From: Bacillota bacterium
Lineage (GTDB): Bacteria > Bacillota > Clostridia > Peptostreptococcales > Acidaminobacteraceae
Length of the DNA stretch: 64,000 nt
NCBI GenBank assembly: GCA_020161295.1
Contig: JAIUOA010000010.1
Coordinates: forward strand, 30,557 to 94,556
Direction of reading: 5' to 3'
Notes under the pieces: model-generated
The model's input: only the letters and a program-made list of their open reading frames with translations
Told to the model about the DNA's origin: nothing
The model's database searches: none
Translations under genes and position numbers: made by a program
Shown here: piece after piece, positions 1 to 8,631 of the stretch
Position numbering within the stretch: the first letter of the stretch is position 1
Layout of the letters: each line of letters begins with the position of its first letter

Positions 1-1
1 G

Positions 2-223
2 GGATCGAGCTCAGGGCTTCACGTGACGCTTTCGTTTGATGCCCGCATCGATTTGAAGGGCGTCACTTATGAATGCGCCGAACTGGGGATTGTACTTGAA
101 TCTGTTGCAGGAGAACAGCTCGGCCGTTACGTGGTGTTCTCGTATAGCGGCATACCCGATCATGAGATGGAGATGGTCGTGGAAAAACTGGTAAGGGTGA
201 CGCAGAGACATTGGCACCCTTAA
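2..223 (+). CDS. C-terminal part of an unidentified protein (5' end outside window)
   Basis: The reading frame is open from base 2 to the TAA ending at 223, so the gene starts before the window. A GTG at 23 could serve as a start, but no ribosome binding site precedes it. The about 73 visible residues are beta-strand-like followed by a final amphipathic helix (EMEMVVEKLVRVTQRHW). That layout resembles the end of a PilZ domain, but the RxxxR and DxSxxG motifs would lie outside the window, so this is only a suggestion. I do not recognise it with certainty. Confidence 0.45.
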   Translation, partial: GSSSGLHVTLSFDARIDLKGVTYECAELGIVLESVAGEQLGRYVVFSYSGIPDHEMEMVVEKLVRVTQRHWHP

Positions 224-237
224 GGGAGTAGATATGG

Positions 238-243
238 TATAAT
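238..243 (+). promoter_or_regulatory. Extended -10 promoter for the thioesterase gene
   Basis: TATAAT preceded by TGG, about 50 bases before the thioesterase start. No good -35 lies at 16-18 bases, so this would be an extended -10 promoter. Confidence 0.4.
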
Positions 244-293
244 ATCAAAGGACGTTTTTATGATGTATTTATTACAGTTGAGAGGACGATGGC

Positions 294-1061
294 ATGGGAC
301 AACGCTTTAAAAAAAATTACGACATTCACTGCTATGATTTCGATAAAAATGCGAAACTGAAGCCTACCACCTTAATGAATTTTTTACAGGATATCTCCAC
401 CATTCATTTCGAGACACAAACGAAGCATTTGGGACCTGAGGTCTTAAATGGGCTGTGGGTCATCGTGGAATGGCGTGTCTCCATGGATGAAATGCCGCAG
501 GAGGTCACGACGCTTACCGTCACCACGGAGCCGACCTATTTCAGAAAGTTTATCGCCTATCGACAGTACACCATCGAGGACGCACAGGGGAGAATCCTAG
601 GGACGGCCATAAGTAAATGGGCTTATATCGACCTTGCTTCGCGGAAACAGCTTAATATTCCGAAAGTGCTGAACGACGTGTTCGAGGTGGCTGAAAATGC
701 CGATAAACCCGAAAAGCTGACCTTTATCGATTTGATGGACAGTGAGATGCAGATCATGCAGCGCAGCAGCGTGTATTCAGACCTAGATGTGAATCATCAC
801 GTCAATAACGTGACTTATATCCGGTGGGCAGTGGATGCTCTGGGGGGCGACGTGCTTGACCATTATCGGGTTCGCGAATTACAGGTGGCCTTCAAACGCG
901 AGGTTTTCGAAGGGGAGCAGGTCACAGTGAGCAGCCAAAAAAAAGTGACCACCGATGGGGTGATCACTGAGCATTTGATTAAAGATGAAAGTGGACAATT
1001 ATGCGTCCAGATTCAAATCGGCTGGGTGCCGCTAAACGAGGCGCTTCGCCCACTTGTTTGA
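294..1061 (+). CDS. Acyl-ACP thioesterase (FatA/FatB family)
   Basis: 255 residues, the usual size of bacterial acyl-ACP thioesterases (PF01643), which hydrolyse acyl-ACP to free fatty acid and ACP in the cytoplasm. Two tandem hotdog domains are expected. The second carries the family active-site signature DVNHHVNNVTY around residues 165-175, with Asp165, Asn167 and His169 as the likely catalytic set. The N-terminal domain has the substrate-side segment LNGLWVIVEWRV near residues 51-62. The start is preceded by AGAGGA at a normal distance. It stands alone on this strand, and its 3' end overlaps the convergent MATE gene by about 30 bases, so the two messages are antisense at their ends. Confidence 0.9.
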   Translation: MGQRFKKNYDIHCYDFDKNAKLKPTTLMNFLQDISTIHFETQTKHLGPEVLNGLWVIVEWRVSMDEMPQEVTTLTVTTEPTYFRKFIAYRQYTIEDAQGRILGTAISKWAYIDLASRKQLNIPKVLNDVFEVAENADKPEKLTFIDLMDSEMQIMQRSSVYSDLDVNHHVNNVTYIRWAVDALGGDVLDHYRVRELQVAFKREVFEGEQVTVSSQKKVTTDGVITEHLIKDESGQLCVQIQIGWVPLNEALRPLV

Positions 1062-2390
1062 TAAAAGGCGCGGAAGCCCCGCGATGACCTTCACGATTTC
1101 CTCTGCATTTACCAGGGCCACGACGGCATAGACGGGCCATTTGAGCACAAATGCTCCCAGTAGTGCCAATGGCACACCGATGAGCCACACACAGGTAATC
1201 TCCAGTAGCATGGAAAATACCGTGTCACCGCCACTTCGTAGCGTGCCGATGATGATGATGGTGTTATAGAATTTAAAGGCCATGAACAGCGCCAGTATCC
1301 GTAGTGTTATAATGGTGATTTCATAGGACTCAGGTGTGAGTTGATAGAGGTTTCGCACCAGAAACGGCCCGATGAGGTTGATGAGCACGCCGATGACGAT
1401 ACCGACGAGGATGCTAAGGCTGAGAAATTTTTTATTATAATCGATGGCGCGCTCTATTTCTCCCGCACCCAGTGTGTTGCCCAACATGACGGATGAGGCG
1501 TTACCCAGGCCGAAGCCGATGACCATGAACAGACTGTTCACCGTGTTGGTAATCATAACGGCCGCCACGGCATCCGTTCCGATACGTGCGTAGACGAGTG
1601 CATAGGCGGTCATGCCCAGCGACCAGAACCCTTCGTTCACGATGACAGGGAACGCCGTTTTTGCCACCTTGAGGATCAAGTCCTTAGGAATCGTCACGAA
1701 ACACTTCGGCGATACAGAGAGTACTGGGATGGTTTTATAGACGCCATATAGGATGATGATGAATTCCACCACGCGTGCGATGACAGTGGCGATGGCAGCG
1801 CCTTCGATGCCCATTGGCGCGAAGCCTAAATGGCCGAAGATGAGTACATAGTTTAAACCGGTGTTGATGAGAAGTGAGATGATGCTGGCTGCCATGGGAA
1901 GCTTAGGGTGCCCCACGCTTCGAGTGGAAAATCCGAAAGCAAACGTAATGGCGGTGATGATGTAGCTGAGGCTGACGATTTTCATGTAGGCAGCACCATG
2001 TTTCACCACTTCCGCATCCTTCGACATCAGTGAGAGCACTTCCACGGGTAGCAAAAAGCCTAGGATAAAAAAGACGCCAGAGATTAGTAAAGCAAATGTA
2101 AGACCGATGGCTAAAACCGATTTGATGCGATCGGTTTCTTTTTTTCCCCAAAACTGGGCGATATAGATGCTGATGCCGCTGTTTGCCCCGAATAGGATCA
2201 GCGTCATGACGAAGAAAATCTGGTTGGCGAGTCCTGTAGCCGCGATGAACGTTTCGCCTAGCTGACCGATCATGACGTTGTCCACGAGGTTCAGTGACGA
2301 GGAGATGAAGTTTTGGATGACGATGGGGATGGAGATGGTAAATAGTGTTTTATAAAAGTCTTTGTTTTGTTTAAACCCTAGGGATATCAT
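1032..2390 (-). CDS. MATE family multidrug/cation antiporter
   Basis: 452 residues with about twelve hydrophobic segments in two homologous halves, as in MATE exporters driven by Na+ or H+ gradients. The first helix region shows the typical IPIVIQNFISSSLNLVDNVMIG pattern (residues about 20-41), repeated in weaker form in the second half. The frame is open further upstream to 2426, but an AGGAGG sits four bases before the ATG at 2390, so I take that start. It may be the last gene of the arsR-permease-thioredoxin transcript, which runs the same way 90 bases upstream, but a functional link is not shown. Substrate unknown. Confidence 0.9.
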   Translation of the reverse strand: MISLGFKQNKDFYKTLFTISIPIVIQNFISSSLNLVDNVMIGQLGETFIAATGLANQIFFVMTLILFGANSGISIYIAQFWGKKETDRIKSVLAIGLTFALLISGVFFILGFLLPVEVLSLMSKDAEVVKHGAAYMKIVSLSYIITAITFAFGFSTRSVGHPKLPMAASIISLLINTGLNYVLIFGHLGFAPMGIEGAAIATVIARVVEFIIILYGVYKTIPVLSVSPKCFVTIPKDLILKVAKTAFPVIVNEGFWSLGMTAYALVYARIGTDAVAAVMITNTVNSLFMVIGFGLGNASSVMLGNTLGAGEIERAIDYNKKFLSLSILVGIVIGVLINLIGPFLVRNLYQLTPESYEITIITLRILALFMAFKFYNTIIIIGTLRSGGDTVFSMLLEITCVWLIGVPLALLGAFVLKWPVYAVVALVNAEEIVKVIAGLPRLLSNKWAKRLV

Positions 2391-2478
2391 GAGGCCTCCT
2401 ATAATGCTGTCACTACTATTATCCATGGAAAATAAAAAAATGGCAATCCGCCATTTTTCTAAGTTTACCGATCGTATG

Positions 2479-2709
2479 CTATTTTAAGAACACTTTAACT
2501 TCATCTGGCTTGAGCAGTTTGCCCACTGACTTCACCTTTTCGTCCACCACTAGGGCGGGAGTTTGCATGACGCCGTAAGCCATGATTTGCTTAAAGTCCT
2601 CAACCTTTTCCACAGTGGCCTCGATGCCCATTTCCGCGATGGCTTCTTTTACATTTGCCTCGAGCTTTTTACATTTGTCACAGCCTGATCCCAGAACTTT
2701 TATATTCAT
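2479..2709 (-). CDS. Small thioredoxin-like redox protein (MTH895/glutaredoxin-like family)
   Basis: 76 residues with a CDKC redox pair at positions 10-13 in the context GSGCDKC, and the cis-proline segment MQTPALVVDEKV near residues 50-61. Both are typical of the small archaeal-type thioredoxin/glutaredoxin family. The start at 2709 is set by GGAGG seven bases upstream; the ATG twelve bases earlier contains that ribosome binding site. It follows the permease gene on the same strand with a gap of about 35 bases. Such proteins are commonly encoded next to DUF318/ArsP permeases and may supply reducing power or move thiol-bound metalloid; this role is inferred from context. Confidence 0.85.
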   Translation of the reverse strand: MNIKVLGSGCDKCKKLEANVKEAIAEMGIEATVEKVEDFKQIMAYGVMQTPALVVDEKVKSVGKLLKPDEVKVFLK

Positions 2710-2745
2710 TTTGTCCTCCATAAGATTTGATTTATTTGAGATTTT

Positions 2746-3750
2746 TTAGATTAACAAATAGCTAAAAGCGTTAAAGGTAAAACCGATGATTAAAATACCG
2801 ACGCTCACGATACCCGCGAAAAAAATCAGGAGCGGGGTTTTCACCACTTTTTTTAGTAGAATCATCGATGGCAATGAAAGGGCGGTTACTGCCATCATAA
2901 ACGATAGGACGGTGCCGATACCCACGCCTTTTCCCACCAGGGCTTCAGCGATAGGAAGCGTTCCGAAAATATCGGCATACATGGGAATCCCTACTAGTGT
3001 CGCTAGAGGTACAGAGTACCATTTGTCATCGCCTAGAAGTGCAGTAATCACCTCTTCAGGAATCCAGTTGTGGATGGCAGCTCCGATGGCCACGCCTATG
3101 AGGATGTAAAGCCAAACCTTTTTAACGATGTCCTTCACCTGTGTTTTAGCGAAGTCGATGCGATGCTTCATCGTCATCTCTTCCTCGGGAATATCCAAAA
3201 GAGGATTTCCGTAAACGAAAGGCTCCACATATTTTTCAAGCTTCAGTTTACTGATCATCGTCCCCGAAACGACAGCGAGGACTAAGCCGACGACGACATA
3301 GCTGATGGCGATCTTCCAGTTGAATATACTGGCGAGTAGAAGCACTGAAGCTAAATCGACGAGTGGTGACGAGATTAGAAATGAGAAGGTGACCCCGATA
3401 GGGAGGCCAGCACTGGTGAAACCGATGAATAGCGGAATCGATGAACAGGAACAAAAGGGTGTGATGGTGCCCAGAAGTGCCCCTAAAATATTAGCAGTGA
3501 TGCCTTTAAAGTTTCCGAGAATTTTACGCGTGCGCTCCGGAGGAAAGTAACTTTGTATAATCGATACGGTAAAAATTAGAACAGAAAGTAAAATAAAAAT
3601 TTTAATGACATCATAGATGAAAAAGTGGACACTTCCGCCGACTCGACTGTCCATGTCAAGCTTAAGGACCGACTCCACAAAGGTGGCGACGAGGTCAGAT
3701 AACCACTCCATTTTGAGTAGCTGCTGGTTTATAAATGAAAAAATGGTCAT
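2746..3750 (-). CDS. DUF318/ArsP-type permease
   Basis: 334 residues with eight or more membrane segments (PF03773 family). The key feature is CSCSS at residues 100-104 inside a helix (TPFCSCSSIPLF), the cysteine pair characteristic of this permease family, which includes ArsP exporters of trivalent organoarsenicals. The start is supported by AAGGAG six bases upstream. The gene lies nine bases behind arsR, almost certainly in one transcript, so expression is probably induced by arsenite or a related metalloid. The substrate is inferred from family and regulator, not shown. Confidence 0.85.
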   Translation of the reverse strand: MTIFSFINQQLLKMEWLSDLVATFVESVLKLDMDSRVGGSVHFFIYDVIKIFILLSVLIFTVSIIQSYFPPERTRKILGNFKGITANILGALLGTITPFCSCSSIPLFIGFTSAGLPIGVTFSFLISSPLVDLASVLLLASIFNWKIAISYVVVGLVLAVVSGTMISKLKLEKYVEPFVYGNPLLDIPEEEMTMKHRIDFAKTQVKDIVKKVWLYILIGVAIGAAIHNWIPEEVITALLGDDKWYSVPLATLVGIPMYADIFGTLPIAEALVGKGVGIGTVLSFMMAVTALSLPSMILLKKVVKTPLLIFFAGIVSVGILIIGFTFNAFSYLLI

Positions 3751-3759
3751 AGAAACTCC

Positions 3760-4122
3760 TTATTCTAAATTGATGGTGCAAAGCGTGAGGTATTTATCCT
3801 TATCAGCAAGGCGTTCACGGTCGTTGAGTAGCCTAGGATAGTTAGGCAGATTTGCCGATAAATCCTTTAGGAGTTGATTAAGATAGGACGACTGCTCGGT
3901 TAAACGATAGAATACAAACTTCTCTCTTCGTTCGTCCACCACGATGCCCATATCTCGTAATTTTGAAAGATTTTTTGATACTTTCGGCTGAGGTTGGTCT
4001 AAAATGCCGCATAGCTCGCAGACACATAAAGGCTCAGCGGTTAATAGCATCAAAATTCTTAGCCGGGTTTCATCAGATAGTAATTTATATAGGCCAGTTA
4101 GGCCTTGAAGTGAGGGGATCAT
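3760..4122 (-). CDS. arsR: ArsR/SmtB family metalloregulator
   Basis: 120 residues, a winged-helix repressor. The helix carrying LCVCELC (Cys33, Cys35, Cys38) is the classic trivalent-metalloid binding site of ArsR, placed just before the recognition helix QPKVSKNLSKLRDMGIV. The start is preceded by AAGGAG. It heads the permease/thioredoxin cluster and is divergent from the DUF2703 gene. The shared gap holds palindromic ATATG repeats, so the protein likely represses its own operon and perhaps the divergent gene until arsenite or antimonite binds. Confidence 0.9.
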   Translation of the reverse strand: MIPSLQGLTGLYKLLSDETRLRILMLLTAEPLCVCELCGILDQPQPKVSKNLSKLRDMGIVVDERREKFVFYRLTEQSSYLNQLLKDLSANLPNYPRLLNDRERLADKDKYLTLCTINLE

Positions 4123-4142
4123 AAACGCTCCTTATTGATACA

Positions 4143-4165
4143 CATATGCACATATGGTAATATGT
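4143..4165. promoter_or_regulatory. Probable ArsR operator in the divergent promoter region
   Basis: Two overlapping palindromes. CATATG occurs twice at 4143-4148 and 4151-4156, and ACATAT-GGTA-ATATGT (4150-4165) is a perfect 6-bp inverted repeat. AT-rich ATATG palindromes between arsR and a divergent gene fit known ArsR/SmtB operators. Binding is inferred. Confidence 0.6.
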
Positions 4166-4225
4166 AGATGACAAATAAAGCATAATTGTTGAACGAAATT
4201 TTGTCAAGTCCATAAGGAGGAGATA

Positions 4226-4711
4226 ATGATCCCATTTACTGATTTACTAACCCCTATGAAAATTGAATACATTTATTTGGATTTGGAAAGCTGTAGCCGG
4301 TGCATGCTAGCAGAAAAGGATTTAATGGAAGCGCTTTCAGAACTGGAAAAACCTATGAAGCGACTGGGAATCCGATTTGATGTCGTCACGAAACAGATAG
4401 AAAATGAAGAAGAGGCCGCAGCATACAGGTTTTATAGCTCACCAACCGTGCGAGCAAATGGAATCGATTTACTAGGCGCCATCGAAGAAAATGATTGTGC
4501 CGATTGCTCAGAAATTTCTGGGACGCTTACACAGTGCCGAACCTTTATCTATAAAGGCATGAAATACGATTCCCCACCTGTGCCGATGCTAATGGAAGCG
4601 ATTTTAAAGGTCTATTTTGGCCTCTGTGATGTAAAAACTGAGGCGGATTATAAGATTCCTGAAAATCTAAAATCCTTTTTCGATGGAAAGCGAAAAAAGA
4701 TTGTCAAATAA
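4226..4711 (+). CDS. DUF2703 family protein, arsenic-linked thiol protein
   Basis: 161 residues matching the DUF2703 type: a thioredoxin-like fold that begins with a CSRC pair (residues 23-26) followed by EKDLMEAL, and a second cysteine cluster NDCADC in the middle. AGGAGGAGATA precedes the ATG. It is divergent from arsR across a palindrome-bearing gap. In other genomes DUF2703 genes often sit beside ars genes, so a role in metalloid or thiol handling is plausible, but no activity is established. The gene stands alone and is followed by the phoP promoter. Confidence 0.75.
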   Translation: MIPFTDLLTPMKIEYIYLDLESCSRCMLAEKDLMEALSELEKPMKRLGIRFDVVTKQIENEEEAAAYRFYSSPTVRANGIDLLGAIEENDCADCSEISGTLTQCRTFIYKGMKYDSPPVPMLMEAILKVYFGLCDVKTEADYKIPENLKSFFDGKRKKIVK

Positions 4712-4730
4712 ACAGCGGTTAAGATACAAT
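4701..4730 (+). promoter_or_regulatory. Sigma-A promoter for phoP-phoR
   Basis: TTGTCA, an 18-base spacer and TACAAT. The -35 overlaps the last codons of the DUF2703 gene; transcription would start about 55 bases before phoP. Confidence 0.5.
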
Positions 4731-4794
4731 GAGCACATAAGGACCTCACTGAGATTGCTACAAAATCTGGCGAATGCTGTATTGAGAGGTAAAT

Positions 4795-5493
4795 ATGAAT
4801 AAGAACAAATTGCTGATCGTGGACGATGAAATCCATATCCTGGAGCTCCTCAGGTATAATCTGGAGAGTAACGGCTTCGAAGTGATCGAGGCGCAATCCG
4901 GCGAACAAGCGCTGGACATCGTGAAATCTCAGTCGTTAAATGGGGTGATTTTAGATTTGATGCTTCCAGGAATTGATGGCATCGAGGTGCTGAAGCAAAT
5001 TCGTAGCTCTGAACAGATGGATTTACCAGTCATCATGCTGACAGCAAAAAACGAAGAGATCGACGCGGTAATCGGCCTAGAGATGGGGGCTGACGATTAT
5101 ATCGGAAAGCCATTTAGAACCAGAGAACTGATTTCTAGAGTGAAATCAGTGCTGAGACGTGCCCAGTTTAAACGCGAAACCAACCTGGCTGTATTAGAGG
5201 TGCCTTCGCAAGGGCTGTTTATCAGCTCGGAAACCCATCAGATCTTTAACGATGGACAGGAGCTCAGTCTTACGCTTAAAGAGTATGAGCTGCTAGAAAA
5301 GCTGATGCAATATCCAAACCGGGTATTTACCAGAGATGAGCTTTTAGAGAGCATTTGGGGATACGATTACGTAGGGGAAACGCGAACAGTGGATGTCCAT
5401 ATCCGTCAGTTACGTAAAAAGGTTGAAAAAGACGATAAGAATCCTGAACGCATTCAGACGGTTCGTGGCATCGGCTATAAATACAAACCATAA
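4795..5493 (+). CDS. phoP: PhoB/PhoP-type response regulator
   Basis: 232 residues: a receiver domain (about 1-120) with acidic pocket Asp10/Asp11, phospho-acceptor Asp54 (VILDLMLPG), Thr83 and Lys105, then an OmpR-type winged helix (about 135-232) ending RTVDVHIRQLRKKVE...RTVRGIGYKYKP. It is followed after 11 bases by its sensor kinase, and the pst operon with a tandem TTAACA box lies downstream, so it is most likely the phosphate-starvation regulator. A ribosome binding site GAGAGG precedes the ATG. Confidence 0.9.
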   Translation: MNKNKLLIVDDEIHILELLRYNLESNGFEVIEAQSGEQALDIVKSQSLNGVILDLMLPGIDGIEVLKQIRSSEQMDLPVIMLTAKNEEIDAVIGLEMGADDYIGKPFRTRELISRVKSVLRRAQFKRETNLAVLEVPSQGLFISSETHQIFNDGQELSLTLKEYELLEKLMQYPNRVFTRDELLESIWGYDYVGETRTVDVHIRQLRKKVEKDDKNPERIQTVRGIGYKYKP

Positions 5494-5504
5494 GAGGAAG
5501 CATA

Positions 5505-7262
5505 ATGCGTAAAAAAATCGTTGCCTCCTATATATTGCTCATCATCATATTGACGCTGACCTTTAGCCTCATCATGATGCGAAGCTTTAATAACATGATG
5601 ACCCTTCAAATTCAAGAGCGTTTTTTGAATGAAGGATTACTGGTGAAGACGCTGTTTCAAAAGTCATATGAAGCCCGTGGTGCTGAACCCTTTGATTTTA
5701 TGGGGTTTGTAGCTGAAGTACACGATGAAACCCGGACGCGGATCACCATTATCGATGAAACGGGCGTGGTCTTAGCCGATACGCATGAAAATCCCGCTAA
5801 GATGAATAATCATCTAAACCGTGAAGAGGTCTCGAATGCCGTTTCCACTGGGATGCCCAGTACTTCTGTCAGGTACAGTAACACCGTTAAAGCGGATTTT
5901 ATGTATGTGGCTGTCCCAGTGAAAATCGATGACACGCGATTTATCGTCAGGGTTTCGAAACAACTGGTGGAAATCCAGCTCGTGAACACGCAGATTATCA
6001 ACGCGTCCGTATTTTCCATGATTAGTGCGGCCATTATCGCAGTGGTGTTATCGCTTTACGTCTCTAAGAAGATTACGAAACCCATCGACACACTTACAGT
6101 GGCAGCAAACGAAATCGCTGATGGCGATTTCGGTAGAAAGATTTATATCACGGCGCAGGATCAAATTGGTGAACTCGCAATAGCATTCAATAAAATGAGT
6201 TCCAACCTTAATACTTCCATGAACGAACTGAAGCATCGGAATGTGGAGTTGGAAGCGATTCTCAACAGCATGATCAACGGCATCATCGCCGTGGATCAGA
6301 ATAAAAATATCATCATGATCAATAAATTCTGCTTCGAAATTTTGGGCTTACCCATAGACTATGTGGTTCAAAACGAATCCATGTATAAAATCGTCAGAAA
6401 CGATGAAGTGGCGAAGATGGTTGAGGAGTCCATGGTCAGTGGCATGAGTCAAGTTCGCGAGATGCCGTATGTGCATATCGATAAAATCTTGAGAATTTAC
6501 GTGAACCCGATTATTACATTAGAACGGGAAATCATCGGCAGCATCATCGTCATCCAAGATGTCACGCAAGTAAGAAAGCTGGAGCAGATGCGAAGCGACT
6601 TCGTTTCGAACGTCTCACACGAGCTCAAAACACCCCTTACCTCCATTAGAGGGTTCGTGGACACGCTAAAAAACGGCGCGATTAATCAACCGGAAACTGC
6701 CAGACGCTTTTTAGATATCATCGATATCGAGTCCGATCGCCTCTACAGGCTTATAAACGATATTCTGCTTTTATCCGAAATCGAGAGCATGGACCGAGAA
6801 CCAGAATCTCAGGCGGTTGACCTGCAAAGCGTGGTAGAGGAGGTCTTCGACATCCTCGATCAAAAGGCTTCAGATAAGAAGCTTAAGCTGAACACCACAT
6901 TTGAACAGCGTTTTACGATTATGGCTAATCGCGACCGAATCAAGCAAATGTTCATCAATCTCGTGGACAATGCCATCAAATACACTGAACGAGGTGAAGT
7001 CAGTGTCAACGTGTCAAGTTACGGCTCATGGATTCGAATCCATGTGCGCGATACGGGTATCGGGTTTGCTGAAATCCATAAGGACCGATTATTCGAACGG
7101 TTTTACCGTGCCGATAAAGGCAGAAGCCGATCACAGGGTGGCACTGGCTTAGGATTATCCATCGTGAAACACATCGTGTTGTTATACAGAGGTAAAATCT
7201 CTGTGGAATCGGCACCAGGTGAAGGTACGACCTTTGAAATACTATTACCAAAACAGTCATAA
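5505..7262 (+). CDS. phoR: PhoR-type sensor histidine kinase
   Basis: 585 residues. Membrane helices at about 7-27 and 168-188 bracket an extracytoplasmic sensor domain. Then come a HAMP linker (about 188-240), a PAS domain (about 245-355), the HisKA dimerisation helix with His372 (NVSHELKTPLTS), and an ATPase domain with N box (FINLVDNAIKYT), G1 (DTGIGF) and G2 (GGTGLGLSIV). All catalytic motifs are intact. Together with the upstream regulator it should control pstS-phoU. A strong terminator follows directly. Confidence 0.92.
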   Translation: MRKKIVASYILLIIILTLTFSLIMMRSFNNMMTLQIQERFLNEGLLVKTLFQKSYEARGAEPFDFMGFVAEVHDETRTRITIIDETGVVLADTHENPAKMNNHLNREEVSNAVSTGMPSTSVRYSNTVKADFMYVAVPVKIDDTRFIVRVSKQLVEIQLVNTQIINASVFSMISAAIIAVVLSLYVSKKITKPIDTLTVAANEIADGDFGRKIYITAQDQIGELAIAFNKMSSNLNTSMNELKHRNVELEAILNSMINGIIAVDQNKNIIMINKFCFEILGLPIDYVVQNESMYKIVRNDEVAKMVEESMVSGMSQVREMPYVHIDKILRIYVNPIITLEREIIGSIIVIQDVTQVRKLEQMRSDFVSNVSHELKTPLTSIRGFVDTLKNGAINQPETARRFLDIIDIESDRLYRLINDILLLSEIESMDREPESQAVDLQSVVEEVFDILDQKASDKKLKLNTTFEQRFTIMANRDRIKQMFINLVDNAIKYTERGEVSVNVSSYGSWIRIHVRDTGIGFAEIHKDRLFERFYRADKGRSRSQGGTGLGLSIVKHIVLLYRGKISVESAPGEGTTFEILLPKQS

Positions 7263-7303
7263 ACCATCGAAAAAACCTTTTAGAATGTAAAATAAAATGA
7301 TGA

Positions 7304-7339
7304 AGTTCCCTATTTTTAAACAAATAGGGAACTTTTTTG
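7304..7339 (+). terminator. Rho-independent terminator after phoR
   Basis: A perfect 13-bp stem, AAGTTCCCTATTT (7304-7316) with AAATAGGGAACTT (7322-7334), a five-base loop and a run of six T. It separates phoPR from pst. Confidence 0.9.
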
Positions 7340-7361
7340 TGTTTTTGAATAAAATCGATAC

Positions 7362-7400
7362 TTAACACAGACTTAACATAGCGGTTATTTGAACCTAACA
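7362..7400 (+). promoter_or_regulatory. Pho box upstream of pstS
   Basis: TTAACA at 7362 and 7373 and CTAACA at 7395, all on an 11-base pitch; the unit at 7384 is degenerate (GTTATT). Bacillus-type PhoP boxes are TTAACA-like direct repeats with this pitch. The nearest -10-like hexamer is TACATT at 7410, which has a poor -35, as expected for an activator-dependent promoter. Confidence 0.75.
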
Positions 7401-7513
7401 TTGGACTGTTACATTAACGGTGTAGCGAATCTCAGTAACAAAACGAATCAAACAATTGAATTTAAAATCAAATGAAAATGAAAATTAAAGAATTAAATTG
7501 GAGGAATTTATCA

Positions 7514-8542
7514 ATGAAACAGATTAAGAAGTTAGGATTACTTATTGTGGCGTTTGTCATGATCTTTACCTTGACAGCGTGCGGTGCGTCAGACGATCAA
7601 GCAACTGAAGCGACCACTGCAGCAGCAGGTGCAGAAACCACAGCAGCAACTGAAGCAAAAGTTGAGCTTGAAGGACAAGTTATCGTAGACGGATCAGGTA
7701 CAGTATATCCACTTATGGCAAATATCGCTGAAAACTATATGACAGAAGTACAACCATCAGTAAGCGTACAAGTAGGCCGTGCAGGCTCAAGTGCTGGTTT
7801 TAAAAAGTTTATTCCAGGTGAAACCGATTTATCGGATGCTTCAAGAAAAATTAAAGATGAAGAAGTAGCACAGCTCGAAGAGAAAGACCTTAAAATGGAC
7901 GAGAACGTCATGGAAATCAAGTTAGCTTATGATGGTCTTACATTCGTCATCAACAAAGAGAACACTTGGGCAGCTGAAATGACTCAGGAAGAAATCATCA
8001 ATATGTTCTTATCAGGCAAGTACAAAGAAAACGATGTGGTACTTTGGTCAGATATCAGAGCTGAGTGGCCAGCTGAAGAAGTGAAATTCTACGGTCCAAA
8101 CGAAAACCACGGAACATACGAATTCTTCTACGAAGGCGTTCTTAAAAAAGAAGCCATGGTAACCACTGCAAACCTTCAACAAGAGTACTCAACATTAGTT
8201 GACCTCGTATCAAAAGATAAAAATGCCATCGCATTCTTCGGTTTCGGATACTATGTAAACAACCAAGATAAACTCCAAGCAGTAAAAGTTGATTTCGGTA
8301 ATGGTCCAGTGGCACCAGAGCTAGCAACCATCGGTGAAGATCTTCCTTATGCAGGCTTCACAAGACTTGTGTACACATACCTTAACCTCGACTACGCAAA
8401 AGAAAAACCACAAGTACTTGATTTTGCTAAGTTCGTCGTATCGCCAGAAGGCGCTGCAAAGTTAGCGGGAGATAATGGTTTCGCACCACTTCCAAGTGAA
8501 ATTTATAGCGAGTACTTAACGAAGCTTGAGTCTTTAAAATAA
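7514..8542 (+). CDS. pstS: Phosphate-binding lipoprotein PstS
   Basis: 342 residues. The lipoprotein signal peptide ends LTAC with Cys23 as the lipidation site, followed by a low-complexity Ala/Thr/Glu linker (about 25-52). The PBP-like domain begins QVIVDGSGTVYPL, and GRAGSSAGF and ETDLSDASR contribute typical phosphate-contact residues. GGAGG lies eight bases before this ATG; the frame is open upstream to 7472 but without a site. First gene of the pst operon, under the Pho box, and separated from pstC by a hairpin that probably lets it be made in excess. It captures phosphate at the outer face of the membrane. Confidence 0.93.
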   Translation: MKQIKKLGLLIVAFVMIFTLTACGASDDQATEATTAAAGAETTAATEAKVELEGQVIVDGSGTVYPLMANIAENYMTEVQPSVSVQVGRAGSSAGFKKFIPGETDLSDASRKIKDEEVAQLEEKDLKMDENVMEIKLAYDGLTFVINKENTWAAEMTQEEIINMFLSGKYKENDVVLWSDIRAEWPAEEVKFYGPNENHGTYEFFYEGVLKKEAMVTTANLQQEYSTLVDLVSKDKNAIAFFGFGYYVNNQDKLQAVKVDFGNGPVAPELATIGEDLPYAGFTRLVYTYLNLDYAKEKPQVLDFAKFVVSPEGAAKLAGDNGFAPLPSEIYSEYLTKLESLK

Positions 8543-8549
8543 CCTACGG

Positions 8550-8585
8550 ACATAAGATGAGGGGGCAGTTCTCCTCATCTTATGT
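8550..8585 (+). promoter_or_regulatory. Intercistronic hairpin between pstS and pstC
   Basis: A perfect 13-bp stem, ACATAAGATGAGG (8550-8562) with CCTCATCTTATGT (8573-8585), and no T run behind it. More likely an RNA-stabilising or processing hairpin than a full terminator. It would raise PstS over the permease subunits. Confidence 0.7.
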
Positions 8586-8631
8586 CGCGTTTATAAACCC
8601 TAGAGAGAAAGAATATAAAGAAAGAAGTGAA

